DNA from: Tengunoibacter tsumagoiensis
GTDB lineage: Bacteria > Chloroflexota > Ktedonobacteria > Ktedonobacterales > Ktedonobacteraceae
DNA length: 64,000 nt
NCBI RefSeq assembly: GCF_003967535.1
Contig: NZ_BIFR01000001.1
Location: 2,665,001 to 2,729,000 of the forward strand
Direction of reading: 5' to 3'
Each line of letters starts with the position of its first letter. Position 1 is the first letter of the stretch. The notes beneath the pieces were generated by a model, which did no database searches, was not told the DNA's origin, and worked only from the letters and a program-made list of their open reading frames with translations. Shown here in pieces: positions 35,743 to 44,790 of the stretch. A program made the translations under genes and the position numbers.

Positions 35743-37245
35743 TTAAGATGGCAGGTCAACCATCTCATGAATATTTCCGCGTATCTTGCCCAGACCCTGA
35801 TGGAATTGGCGGTCCTGCGGGTGCAGTGTAACGTGCATACCATGTTTGGGAGCCATGGTGATGGTGCCAAAACGGCTGATAGTCTGATTGGGAATGAGCT
35901 GGAGGCGGAAACGCTGGAGGAGCATGGCCAGGACGATTTTTATCTCCATCATGGCAAATGAAGCTCCAATGCACATACGCGATCCACCGCCAAAGGGATG
36001 ATACTGGCTCAGTGGCGGATTGATTGTTTCCCAGCGTTCAGGTTTGAAGGCCTGCGGGTCAGGATAGATCTCTGGAAGATGATGGAGGGTGTAGATATTG
36101 AGATAGATGGCGGTCTCGGCAGGCAGATGGTAGCCACCTATTTCTACGGGCTCGGCCAGGATCTTTAAATTGAGTGGAGCTGGTGGAAGGAGCCGCATGC
36201 TCTCTTTAATCACTCGCTCCAGCAACGGCAATTTCGCGAGCTGTTCCAGTGTAGGAGCGTCTCCATGGAGAACCGCAGACAGTTCATCAACCACATCCGC
36301 CAGAATGTGTGGATGCTGGGAGAGCAAGAGAAGCGTCCAGTCAATGGCGTTGGTGCTGGTCTCATGTCCAGCTGCAAAGATCACTCCAACATGGCCGAGA
36401 ATCGTGTCTTCATCAAATGTCTCGCCCTCTTCGCTGGTATTGAGCAGGACGGATAGCATATCATTTCCTGCTACGTCCTCTTTTCGCTTGCGAGCCACCA
36501 GTGTGCGCATTTCGTGATCAAAGCGGTTGATGATGGTCAGAAAACGATGATAGGGCGTACCCGGCAGATCAATGGGAATCAGCGTGGTAAACGGATTGGC
36601 TAAGGCGGCAAATGTTTGCTGGATGGTGATGGCCGCTTGCGCATCATCGCTGGTCGATTCTGCAATATCCTGCCCAAATAAAGTTTTTGTGGCGATCCGC
36701 GAGGTGAGGATACGAGCCTCGCTCGCAATATCATAGCGCTTTCCAATCTGTAAGCCATCGAGCACTGATTGGGTGATATGAACCATGTCTTCTCGATATG
36801 CCAGGATGTTTTTTTTGGAGAAAGCGGGCTGGAGCATGCGACGCTCTTTACGATGTTGTTCGTGTTGCACGGCAAAGAGACCTGTGAGCAGATGCTTCAG
36901 CGGTGCTGTGCGAGGTGAAACATTGCGCTGTCGATAAAGCAATCCTGTGAGCGGTATTTTGTTGTAGGTGTCATGCTGGGTCGCATAGTTGTATGTCAGC
37001 TCTGGTCCACAGATGATGACTGAGCCCGGGCAGTCAGCCTGTGGATTGGAGAAGTTGACACCTTTTTCGCCTCGAACAACGGCTGCAACTGGACCATACC
37101 GTTTATAGAGTCTGTCTGCATACCCGACTGTGTCGTTGACAAGCTGGATGGTGTTGCCATATTTGCCGATGATTGGCGTTGGGGGTGGACCCGGAATATG
37201 TCCTAATGAGGATCTGGTTGATGGTTGGATGGCGATGCTAGCCAT
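35743..37245 (-). CDS. Cytochrome P450
   Basis: The 500-residue protein starts at ATG 37245 behind GAGGAGGCACC. All P450 landmarks are visible: the Pro-rich N-terminus IPGPPPTPIIG, the I-helix oxygen-activation motif AGHETS (292-297), the K-helix ExxR as ESMR (348-351) and the heme loop FGGGSRMCIG with ligand Cys425. No N-terminal membrane anchor is present, so it is soluble as in most bacterial P450s. Sequence style recalls the CYP102/CYP110-like branch acting on fatty acids or terpenes, but the substrate is uncertain. No ferredoxin or reductase gene is adjacent. Confidence 0.9.
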   Translation of the reverse strand: MASIAIQPSTRSSLGHIPGPPPTPIIGKYGNTIQLVNDTVGYADRLYKRYGPVAAVVRGEKGVNFSNPQADCPGSVIICGPELTYNYATQHDTYNKIPLTGLLYRQRNVSPRTAPLKHLLTGLFAVQHEQHRKERRMLQPAFSKKNILAYREDMVHITQSVLDGLQIGKRYDIASEARILTSRIATKTLFGQDIAESTSDDAQAAITIQQTFAALANPFTTLIPIDLPGTPYHRFLTIINRFDHEMRTLVARKRKEDVAGNDMLSVLLNTSEEGETFDEDTILGHVGVIFAAGHETSTNAIDWTLLLLSQHPHILADVVDELSAVLHGDAPTLEQLAKLPLLERVIKESMRLLPPAPLNLKILAEPVEIGGYHLPAETAIYLNIYTLHHLPEIYPDPQAFKPERWETINPPLSQYHPFGGGSRMCIGASFAMMEIKIVLAMLLQRFRLQLIPNQTISRFGTITMAPKHGMHVTLHPQDRQFHQGLGKIRGNIHEMVDLPS

Positions 37246-37832
37246 GGTGCCTCCTCAGATGAGAACAAAGTAACACTGTAATAAAATAACAATGTATACA
37301 AGAATCGTTCGCGTTCTAATAAGATGGATGAGCTGTGCAGGATTGTGAGAAGTGACGCCATATTCGTTTTGAGTACAAGTAAAGATCAGGTATATTCATA
37401 GAGTAACTCAATAATTATGGTAGGTCAATATGTTTGATGGGTTGGTATGGCGTTCCAATTCTTGCAGCAGAGGCTATGAACCAGGAAGAGGTAGAGAGGC
37501 GAGTGGGCAAGCTCAGCGGACGCGACTGAGGTCTGGTCTGTGTCCGGGGGACAATGAATTGAGAAGGGGTCAGGTATCAATTCATTGTGGCTGACGACAG
37601 GGGCCAGACCTCAGTCGCGCCCGAAAAATAGTATAATCCTGTATTTTTTCTCTTCTTCGCACTCTTCCCAATGCGAGAACCTCTGGGCCTGATCTTTGTT
37701 CGGTGTAAAATGCATTGAAGTGGTGAGAGCGGGATTCATACGTATGGGCATCTTGCGCTCCAGCGATGCTTGAATGGAGCGCAAGGTGAAGGTAGTCACT
37801 GGCGCAAGACGCAGAGATAGGATGAGAGTGTG
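37246..37832. other. Intergenic region with palindromic element
   Basis: About 590 bases between two leftward genes. It holds the nested palindrome at 37521-37619 and a perfect 11-bp hairpin (CTTGCGCTCCA 37752-37762 with TGGAGCGCAAG 37775-37785) downstream of the HAD gene. No gene is seen. Confidence 0.5.
37521..37619. repeat. Nested palindromic element (REP/MITE-like)
   Basis: Outer arms CGCGACTGAGGTCTGG (37521-37536) and CCAGACCTCAGTCGCG (37604-37619) are perfect 16-bp inverted repeats. Inner arms ACAATGAATTGA (37551-37562) and TCAATTCATTGT (37577-37588) are perfect 12-bp inverted repeats. The segments between them also pair partly (CTGTGTC with GACGACAG). The loop contains GGGGTCAGGTA, a sequence style seen in REP elements mobilised by IS200-like (RAYT) transposases. 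Only one copy lies in this window. Confidence 0.6.
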
Positions 37833-38483
37833 TTAGAGCCCTTTAATTTTCTCTACACTCATTTCGGTGAGGGTGTTGACGGTTAGCTCGGCGGCTAGCA
37901 GGCCAGGTGTTTGTTTGCCATAGGTGACAGCAACACAGCGCATTCCGCCAGCATGAGCGGCTTCAACCCCATGGACTGCGTCTTCGATGACGAGGCTTTC
38001 AGATGGCGCGATGCCGAGCTCCTGGGCCGCTTTGAGGAAGACATCGGGAGCAGGCTTGCCATGCGGAACGGTCTCGCCAGAGACGAGGGCGGTCAGAAAG
38101 GTTTTGAGTCCCAGAACTTCGCTCACGACTTCGATGTTTTTGATGGGTGCAGAAGAGGCCAGAGCCTGAGCATATCCGGCCTCTTTGAGGGCACTCAAGA
38201 GTTCAAGTGCGCCAGGGAGAGCACGAGCCTTTTCACGAATAGCTGCACGATAATACAGCTCTTTTTTATCCGCCATGCGCTGGATGTGTTCACGCGACAT
38301 CTCTCCCCACAGCAGGGGGATAATGGCGTCGTTACGCATACCAAAGGTGGCGTAGAATTGTTCGTCGGTAAAGGGAACTCCTTCGTCCTGAGCCATGCGA
38401 TGCCAGGAGATATTGTGCTCTTCTGCACTATCGATAATGACTCCATCAAGGTCCCAGATGACTGCACGAATAGGGATGGTCAT
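37833..38483 (-). CDS. HAD-superfamily phosphatase (beta-phosphoglucomutase-like)
   Basis: The 216-residue protein has the HAD motifs in order: motif I IWDLDGVIIDS with nucleophile Asp at about 11, a helical cap (about 16-80), motif II LASSAP, the conserved Lys in HGKPAPDVFL and motif IV VIEDAVHGVEAA. This is the subfamily I PGMB/phosphatase group, which dephosphorylates small phosphosugars or isomerises beta-glucose phosphates. It follows the VWA operon, but a strong hairpin lies between, so it probably has its own promoter. Confidence 0.85.
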   Translation of the reverse strand: MTIPIRAVIWDLDGVIIDSAEEHNISWHRMAQDEGVPFTDEQFYATFGMRNDAIIPLLWGEMSREHIQRMADKKELYYRAAIREKARALPGALELLSALKEAGYAQALASSAPIKNIEVVSEVLGLKTFLTALVSGETVPHGKPAPDVFLKAAQELGIAPSESLVIEDAVHGVEAAHAGGMRCVAVTYGKQTPGLLAAELTVNTLTEMSVEKIKGL

Positions 38484-38549
38484 AGAGAAATTACTCCATT
38501 ATGTTGTAAGAATGGGCGATTTTCTATCATCATATCATCAATCTGAGCT

Positions 38550-38575
38550 GAATGGGGGCTTCTTTGCCCCCTTTC
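38550..38575 (-). terminator. Terminator of the five-gene VWA operon
   Basis: GGGGGC (38554-38559) and GCCCCC (38566-38571) form a G/C-only stem with a 6-base loop, 23 bases past the stop of the leftward VWA gene. The downstream T-run is weak. Confidence 0.6.
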
Positions 38576-38597
38576 CTGGAGAGAGAACAGGCGATGA

Positions 38598-39770
38598 TCA
38601 GGCTCGGGCCGCTACGATCTCGTTTTTAGAGGCCCAGCGGGTGAGATCCTGACGCTGGATGGCGGCGGCCATCATGTCGGGGAAGAGATCGGGAGTGCAG
38701 GCAAAGGTAGGAATGCCCAACTTTGCGAACTCACTGGCCGTACGATGGTCGTAGCCTGGTGCTCCATCGTCGCTCAATGCCAGCAGACAGACTATCTGGA
38801 CGCCACTTCCAACAAGTTCAGCGGCTCGTTTGAGCATCTCACGCTCATTGCCACCTTCGTAGAGATCGGTGATCAGAACCAGAATGCTCTGATTGGGGCG
38901 CGTGATAATCTGTTGACAGTAGGCCAGCGCACGATTGATATCGGTACCACCACCAAGTTGCGTTCCAAAGAGGAGATCAACAGGATCTTGCAGATCATCG
39001 GTCAGATCAACCACAGCCGTATCGAAAACGATCATGCGTGTGCTGACGGCTTTTAGCGTGGCCAGGACTGCCCCAAAGATGCTGGAATAGACGAGCGATG
39101 AGGCCATCGACCCGCTCTGATCAACGCAGAGAACGATATCGCGCAGGGCTGAGCGCTTATGCCCGTGACCAACAAGCCGCTCGGCAATGATAGAATTGTA
39201 TTCGGGCAGATAGTTTTTAAGATTGAGCCGAATAGTGCGATCCCAATCGATCTCATTTGGACGAGGACGATAGTTTCTCGTGGCGCGATTCAGGCTCCCT
39301 CGAACAGCCTGTAACATTGGATTGGTCAGCTTGCGCTCTAACTCATCGACGACTTTGCGGACGACCATACGAGCGGTCTCTTTGGTCTTCTCAGGAATAA
39401 CTTTACTGAGTGAGAGGAGCGATGAGACAAGATGAACATCGGGCTCGACCTGTTCTAATAGTTCAGGTTCCATGAGCATGCTCGTCAGATTGAGCCGCTG
39501 AAGAGCATCCTGTTGCATAATTCGCACCGTCGAGGTTGGAAAGTAGGTACGGATATCTCCCAACCAGCGGGCCACATTGGGGGCAGAGCTCCCCAGACCA
39601 GCCGAGCGTTCAGAATTGTAGAGGGCTTCCAGGGTCTTATCCATGCCGAGATCTCGTTTGCTGAGCGACATTCCATTGGCTCCATCCCCCAATCCACCCT
39701 GCTCCCCTTCTGCGTCTTTCCCCAATGCCAGCCGCCAGCGCCGCAGACGTTCTGTTTCATCGATAGACAT
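38598..39770 (-). CDS. VWA domain protein (fifth gene of MoxR-VWA operon)
   Basis: The 390-residue protein has a helical N-terminal half and a C-terminal von Willebrand factor A domain from about 209. The metal-binding MIDAS site is intact: DQSGSM (Asp217, Ser219, Ser221), a Thr in GGGTDI and an Asp in LITDLYEGG. It resembles the CoxE/YehP-type VWA proteins that pair with MoxR ATPases. The ATG lies one base after the stop of the DUF5682 gene, with a GGGGGG run as ribosome binding site. VWA proteins in such pairs act as adaptors that deliver the remodelling force of the ATPase to a client. Confidence 0.85.
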   Translation of the reverse strand: MSIDETERLRRWRLALGKDAEGEQGGLGDGANGMSLSKRDLGMDKTLEALYNSERSAGLGSSAPNVARWLGDIRTYFPTSTVRIMQQDALQRLNLTSMLMEPELLEQVEPDVHLVSSLLSLSKVIPEKTKETARMVVRKVVDELERKLTNPMLQAVRGSLNRATRNYRPRPNEIDWDRTIRLNLKNYLPEYNSIIAERLVGHGHKRSALRDIVLCVDQSGSMASSLVYSSIFGAVLATLKAVSTRMIVFDTAVVDLTDDLQDPVDLLFGTQLGGGTDINRALAYCQQIITRPNQSILVLITDLYEGGNEREMLKRAAELVGSGVQIVCLLALSDDGAPGYDHRTASEFAKLGIPTFACTPDLFPDMMAAAIQRQDLTRWASKNEIVAARA

Positions 39771-39771
39771 G

Positions 39772-42063
39772 TTATTTCCCCCCTACGATACTTGCTAAAA
39801 GCGGTAAAACTTTTGCTGCTCGTTCGGTATTGAGCGTGGCTGTTCCGGTGGCTGTGATTTTGTCGGAGCTACTGACGGTGTGAAGATGTTTGACTTTCTC
39901 GCCCATCTTTCGGCGTTCTGGACTCTGGAAGGAAGCAAAGGAACGACGGAGTACAGGCAATAGAGCCTCAAACTGTTCAGTAGAGAGTGTGCAGAGCCAG
40001 CGATCAAGCGCAATCCAGAGCGCATCCTGATGGATGACGAGAAGTCCGCTTCCACTGAGTACCCCTTCGATCCAGGCGGCAGCTTGCGTTGATTCGACGG
40101 CAGAGGAGAGTGCAAGGCTGGTCTGACGCTGAAGCTCTTCATCCTCGAGCACCTGCTGTTCCAGGAGCAGACGGCAACAGCGGCCACGAAGCAGGCCATG
40201 AATGCTCTCTCGCTCCATAAGTTTACGCAGCGTCTGTTGCCATTGCTTCCGTTGCTCCGTATCATTGAGCAGCGAGACACATTCCTGAACGGCGTCAATG
40301 CTTGAGAGCATCTGGCGCGCTGCATCGTCATCAAGATTTGCGCAGGCGATGGGGAGACTGATAATGACACGTTCAAAGAGCCCATCAATGATGGGGAGAA
40401 TCTGCTCACTCTTGCTCTGACGCACATTGCCATAGCGGGCAACGCGAGCAAGAGGCGGAAGCGCATCCATGAGATGGCGGACATCAGCTGAGATAGCCGC
40501 TCGCTCCTGAATCTGTTCTAAGAGATGATCAATAGCGGCGGGCAACTCTGCCAGCATGGTCTTATCAAGTAATTTTGTGAGAGTGGGGAGCTCCTGAGCG
40601 CTCTCGGCCTCGTGCTTGACGAAATTGCTGGCTGCAATCTCTATTGTATTGCCCCAGATGTTGGCTTCAATAAGTGCAATGACAAACTCAACCTTCCACT
40701 CGAGCTTCCAATCTTCATGAAATGTGCTCCCCTGAATGCGATTACGCTGGAGCTTGCCCCAGTTCAGATTAAGGAGGGCCAGGCGATGCAGCAGGCGACT
40801 GCGTGCAAGATCGTTCTCTTTGCGCAGATCCAGGGCGAGTGGTGCCTCCTCAGGTGAAGGCTTGAGCTTTAGTTTCCGTTGTTGAATCTCAAGATCGCGC
40901 TGCAATGGAACCATGGGCGCTTCTGACGGAACCTTGCCCAGTTTCTCGCCGATCTCTAGTTTTTCGCGAATCAACTGCATTGGCTCTGTATTGCCATGGC
41001 AGAGAATGGTCTCGATCGCTTCATGCAGATCGCTTAGACCAGGGCGGGTAAGATCGCGCAGGGCAGCCAGTGCCTCTGCCAGTCGAACGGCTTCAATCAC
41101 GCTTGCCGAAGAGGCATCCAGATCCTGTTTGCGCAGAAGATGAGCCGCTTTTGTCATCCAGCGAATTGTGGTCTGCTTAGGTGTCGTCCATAGATGCTCA
41201 TACCAGCCGGGCGAGGTGACGCCAGCACCATAGCCGCTGCGATGAGAGAGCCGAGAATTGGTCCAGGGAATCCAGGTGGCTTCGACTTTGCTCCGTTTGA
41301 GCCCGCTTAACAGGGCTGCATCGGCTTTGGCTGGCCCAGGATTTGTGAGAACTGGCGCATGCCAGGCTCCGCAGACGATGGCAATGCGCTGAAAGCCCTC
41401 TTTCTGTGCGGCCCGGATCGTCTGCCGCATATATGCCTCACGCAACGCCTCTTCTTCATCTTTTGGCGGCTTGTCGCCACGCAGCGCAGTCATAGCCTCA
41501 AGAATAGCCTCAAACAGATGGGCCGTATTCTGACGCTGCTCTATCTGTAGCTCCCACCAGAGCTCATGGTCCTCATAGCCAGCGGCTTCAGCCAGGAGCG
41601 CCAGCGGATCATGCTCATGATTCTGCTGTGCCTCTTGCTCTGTCGGTTGTGCGATGGCTACCTCATTGATAGATGTAGAGAGTGGCAGCTCATCTGTTGG
41701 CTCATTGGTCGTAAAGGGAGCTGGAGCCTCTTCTTCGCTGTGCAGACGAGCAAATTGGAAGGCTTGAGGAAGATCCATAAAGCGAGCCGGAATCTGTTTT
41801 TTATAGGCATATTGAAAGGCCTGCCATTCTGGCGAGAAGGAGGTAAAAGGATAATAGACGGCCTGTTTTGGTTGCTCTGGTGCATAGATGAGCAGGGCAA
41901 CTGGCGGCTTCATCTCCTTCTGCTGTAACAGAGGCAGAACATCCTGGGCATCGGGTGGGCCCTCCACCAGCACAATGTCTGGTTGGAGCGCCTCCAGGGC
42001 GTCACGCAAGCTGCGTGCACACCCTGGACCGTGATGGCGAATGCCGAAAACATGAAGACTCAT
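39772..42063 (-). CDS. DUF5682 family protein
   Basis: The 763-residue protein begins with VFGIRHHGPGCARSLRDAL followed by PDIVLVEGPPD, the signature of DUF5682. A later IAIVCGAWHAPVL strand recalls the closing strand of the TIKI/TraB/EreA-like fold, in which paired His and Glu residues bind metal; that similarity is my inference. The C-terminal two-thirds is helical and repeat-like. Family function is not established. It is tightly embedded: two bases separate it from the ATPase gene upstream and one base from the VWA gene downstream, so the proteins are probably made in a fixed ratio. Confidence 0.75.
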   Translation of the reverse strand: MSLHVFGIRHHGPGCARSLRDALEALQPDIVLVEGPPDAQDVLPLLQQKEMKPPVALLIYAPEQPKQAVYYPFTSFSPEWQAFQYAYKKQIPARFMDLPQAFQFARLHSEEEAPAPFTTNEPTDELPLSTSINEVAIAQPTEQEAQQNHEHDPLALLAEAAGYEDHELWWELQIEQRQNTAHLFEAILEAMTALRGDKPPKDEEEALREAYMRQTIRAAQKEGFQRIAIVCGAWHAPVLTNPGPAKADAALLSGLKRSKVEATWIPWTNSRLSHRSGYGAGVTSPGWYEHLWTTPKQTTIRWMTKAAHLLRKQDLDASSASVIEAVRLAEALAALRDLTRPGLSDLHEAIETILCHGNTEPMQLIREKLEIGEKLGKVPSEAPMVPLQRDLEIQQRKLKLKPSPEEAPLALDLRKENDLARSRLLHRLALLNLNWGKLQRNRIQGSTFHEDWKLEWKVEFVIALIEANIWGNTIEIAASNFVKHEAESAQELPTLTKLLDKTMLAELPAAIDHLLEQIQERAAISADVRHLMDALPPLARVARYGNVRQSKSEQILPIIDGLFERVIISLPIACANLDDDAARQMLSSIDAVQECVSLLNDTEQRKQWQQTLRKLMERESIHGLLRGRCCRLLLEQQVLEDEELQRQTSLALSSAVESTQAAAWIEGVLSGSGLLVIHQDALWIALDRWLCTLSTEQFEALLPVLRRSFASFQSPERRKMGEKVKHLHTVSSSDKITATGTATLNTERAAKVLPLLASIVGGK

Positions 42064-42065
42064 TC

Positions 42066-43184
42066 TTATAGCACCTCATTGCAAGCGCGATAGAGATCTT
42101 TCCAACCATCGCGTTCTCGAGCCACAGTTTGCAGGTATTCCAGCCAGACCACACGATCTTGAACGGGATCTTTAACAATGGCTCCCGTCAGGCCAGCTGC
42201 CAGATCGGGGGCATGGAGCTCGCCATCACCATAATAGCCAGCCATCGCCAGTCCACTATTGACCACCGAGATGGCCTCAGCCGTAGAAAGCGTTCCGCTG
42301 GGCGATTTTAATTTGGTCTTGCCATCTAACGTTACCCCCGAACGTAGCTCGCGGAAGATGGTAACCACGCGGCGAATCTCTTCCAGCGCAGGTTTTTCGA
42401 CGGGCAGCTCTAATGCGCGGCCCAGACTGGCTACGCGCCGATCAACAATATCCACCTCTTCTGCCAATGTGTTGGGGAGTGGCAGCACGACTGTATTAAA
42501 GCGGCGCATCAATGCACTGGAGAGCTCATTGACGCCTTTGTCGCGATTATTGGCAGTTGCAATCACGTTAAAGCCTTTATGAGCCTGGACTTCGGTATTG
42601 AGTTCGGGAACAGGCAACGTCTTTTCTGACAGGATCGTGATCAGCGTATCCTGTACCTCACTGGGAATGCGGGTCAGCTCTTCGATGCGAGCCAGCTTGC
42701 CAGTCTCCATGGCATGCATCATCGGGCTGACAACCAGTGCAGCAGGTGAGGGACCTTCAGCAAGCAGTCGGGCATAGTTCCAGCCATAGCGGATCGCGTT
42801 CTCATCGGTACCAGCAGTTCCTTGAATAAGGAGCGTCGAATCACCAGTGATAGCGGCGGCTAGATGCTCGCTTACCCAGGATTTTGCAGTGCCCGGAACG
42901 CCATAGAGGAGCAGTGCGCGGTCGGTGGCCAGTGTGGCGACAGCGATCTCAATCAGACGTGGATTGCCGATATATTTGGGCGTAATCACAAAGCCATTCT
43001 CAAGCCTGGCTCCCATGAGATAGGTGCGGACCGCCCACGGAGAGAGCGACCAGTTGGGGGGACGCTGGCGAGTATCTGTTTTCACTAATTCGGCCAGCTC
43101 TTCAGCATATTGCTGCTCAGCATGTTGGCGAAGAACGGCAGTGGCACTGGTGGCTGATTGATTCGTCGAAATTGATTGAGTCAT
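42066..43184 (-). CDS. MoxR-like AAA+ ATPase
   Basis: The 372-residue protein has a single AAA+ module. Walker A is GVPGTAKS (95-102) and sensor 1 is ATANNRD (around 212). In the Walker B position LARIEELTR the usual Asp-Glu pair reads Glu-Glu (168-169). ALMRRFNTVVLP supplies the arginine finger region. MoxR ATPases are chaperone-like remodelers that work with VWA proteins; the VWA gene is two genes downstream. The start codon lies three bases after the stop of DUF5691, with translational coupling likely. Confidence 0.87.
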   Translation of the reverse strand: MTQSISTNQSATSATAVLRQHAEQQYAEELAELVKTDTRQRPPNWSLSPWAVRTYLMGARLENGFVITPKYIGNPRLIEIAVATLATDRALLLYGVPGTAKSWVSEHLAAAITGDSTLLIQGTAGTDENAIRYGWNYARLLAEGPSPAALVVSPMMHAMETGKLARIEELTRIPSEVQDTLITILSEKTLPVPELNTEVQAHKGFNVIATANNRDKGVNELSSALMRRFNTVVLPLPNTLAEEVDIVDRRVASLGRALELPVEKPALEEIRRVVTIFRELRSGVTLDGKTKLKSPSGTLSTAEAISVVNSGLAMAGYYGDGELHAPDLAAGLTGAIVKDPVQDRVVWLEYLQTVARERDGWKDLYRACNEVL

Positions 43185-43187
43185 TCC

Positions 43188-44723
43188 TTAAATCTCCTCT
43201 AGTAAACGTATGCGTAATTGAATGTTTTCAATAAAACGATCCACATTTTGGCGTGCGTTTTGAATATACCAATCATATTGTTGATTTTCCGACATGATAG
43301 TCCATGGCAACTGGGCTTCAATCAAACATTCGGGTGCAAGTGCGGAGGCTGCTAGTATCAGGGTCTGATTAATCAATTGTAAAGTATTGTAATTGACTAT
43401 CGTTGTCGCGAAATGATTGCGTAGCGTCTTGAGATAGAATTGGCTAAAAGTTTGGCTCCAGGGTCTGGGGAGCGCTTCCAGATAGACGATCCACTCCTGT
43501 TCCGGGAAATGGTGGCTCTCCTCAATGGCTTTTTGTTCATTATACTCAGCCGGAAGATGTCTGAGGAGCAAGACCTGCTGCTGAGTGAAAAGATGCTGTC
43601 TTGCCGTATTCCAGAGCAGCAAAATCCAGTCCTGGTCATGATGGAGGACAGCGGCCTCTGCAATGGGTGGGGCAATCACTGTGTTCAGACTTTTGTTCTC
43701 GTCCGTCGTCAGTTGACGCAGGATCTCCTGTGCTGGCAGCGCAAATTGGTGTTCCCAATGTGCAGGCGGGATCAGCGCCAGCACTTGTTGTAGCCACCAG
43801 TAGCGCTCACCAAGGCCTTTGGGAGGTTTCAAGGCAATACCATCTTTTTGCCAATCCTTGGGACAGCTCTGTGGGAGCATAACTGTGATTTTTCCCTGTG
43901 CAATAGGCAGGAGCGCATCAGCACGTGCGAGCATTCGTTGTAGCAGGGCCGAACCAGGAATTTGTGTCAGTAGTCTGACTGCAAGCGTACGGACCGTCGC
44001 ACTGCGATCTTCAAGCGCTTTATTAAGAAACTCCTCATCCTCTCCTGAAAGATTGATTGCAAGCGTCTCTAATAGAGCTTCGCGTACGTTGGCGGCCTCT
44101 TGTTTCCAGATGTCGCTGAGCCACTCGCGCGCTTGAGCTGGCTGGTGTGTGCGGAGCACGCGTAAAGCTTGTTTGCGTTCCCCTTGTTTCCCCTCCTGCC
44201 AATGTATTTGCAGATTGTTTCTATCTAATGGAGCGTCCACCACTGGCTGAAGTTCTGCCACCCAGTTCCAGGCAGGATTCTGTTGGCTGAGCCAGAGACC
44301 GCGTTCACCAAGAACGGGGAACAGTGCCGAACGGAGGTTTGCATGCTGCGTTCCATACGTCAAAGCCGATGCCAGTAGCGTGAATGGCAGGCGCTGTTGA
44401 GCTTTTTGCAAGCGTTGTAGCGCTTCGAGGACGAATTCTTGCTGCCGACTGTGCTGTAAAAGTGAACTGATCAGGTTGGCTGCTGCTGGCGTACAGTCTG
44501 GCAGTTGCTCTGGAGCGGCTGGTTCAGAGAGCGTCTCGATGGTATAGGGATGAAGGCCAGCCTGCTGATAAAGTGCCTGCGCTCCTGCCACCAGGAGAAG
44601 TCTGCGTTCAGGCGTGTGTGTTGCGAGATGGGGAAGCAGATCATCGATGGACGTCCCAGTTGTCATGGGCTGCTCGCTCTGATGCGCTGTCCCAACAATG
44701 GCCTGAGTCACGAGTTGATTCAT
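43188..44723 (-). CDS. DUF5691 family helical-repeat protein
   Basis: Start placed at ATG 44723, with TTGGAG 10 bases upstream; a TTG five codons earlier lacks support. The 511-residue protein is alpha-helical with HEAT-like units in its middle (LETLAINLSGEDEEFLNKAL, RSATVRTLAVRLLTQ). It opens with NQLVTQAIVGTAHQ and DDLLPHL, which fits DUF5691, a family known mainly by its genomic association with SWIM, MoxR and DUF5682 genes. Biochemical function is unknown. It is the second gene of the operon, 67 bases after the SWIM gene. Confidence 0.72.
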   Translation of the reverse strand: MNQLVTQAIVGTAHQSEQPMTTGTSIDDLLPHLATHTPERRLLLVAGAQALYQQAGLHPYTIETLSEPAAPEQLPDCTPAAANLISSLLQHSRQQEFVLEALQRLQKAQQRLPFTLLASALTYGTQHANLRSALFPVLGERGLWLSQQNPAWNWVAELQPVVDAPLDRNNLQIHWQEGKQGERKQALRVLRTHQPAQAREWLSDIWKQEAANVREALLETLAINLSGEDEEFLNKALEDRSATVRTLAVRLLTQIPGSALLQRMLARADALLPIAQGKITVMLPQSCPKDWQKDGIALKPPKGLGERYWWLQQVLALIPPAHWEHQFALPAQEILRQLTTDENKSLNTVIAPPIAEAAVLHHDQDWILLLWNTARQHLFTQQQVLLLRHLPAEYNEQKAIEESHHFPEQEWIVYLEALPRPWSQTFSQFYLKTLRNHFATTIVNYNTLQLINQTLILAASALAPECLIEAQLPWTIMSENQQYDWYIQNARQNVDRFIENIQLRIRLLEEI

Positions 44724-44790
44724 AACAATGTGCTCCAATTCTACAAGGAACGCTGAGAAATGGGGAGATCTCTAAAAGGATGGCATCGGA

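Noticed and set aside
37611..37799. 62-codon leftward frame before the HAD gene end
   Set aside because: No ribosome binding site, it runs into the palindromic element, and its composition is not protein-like.
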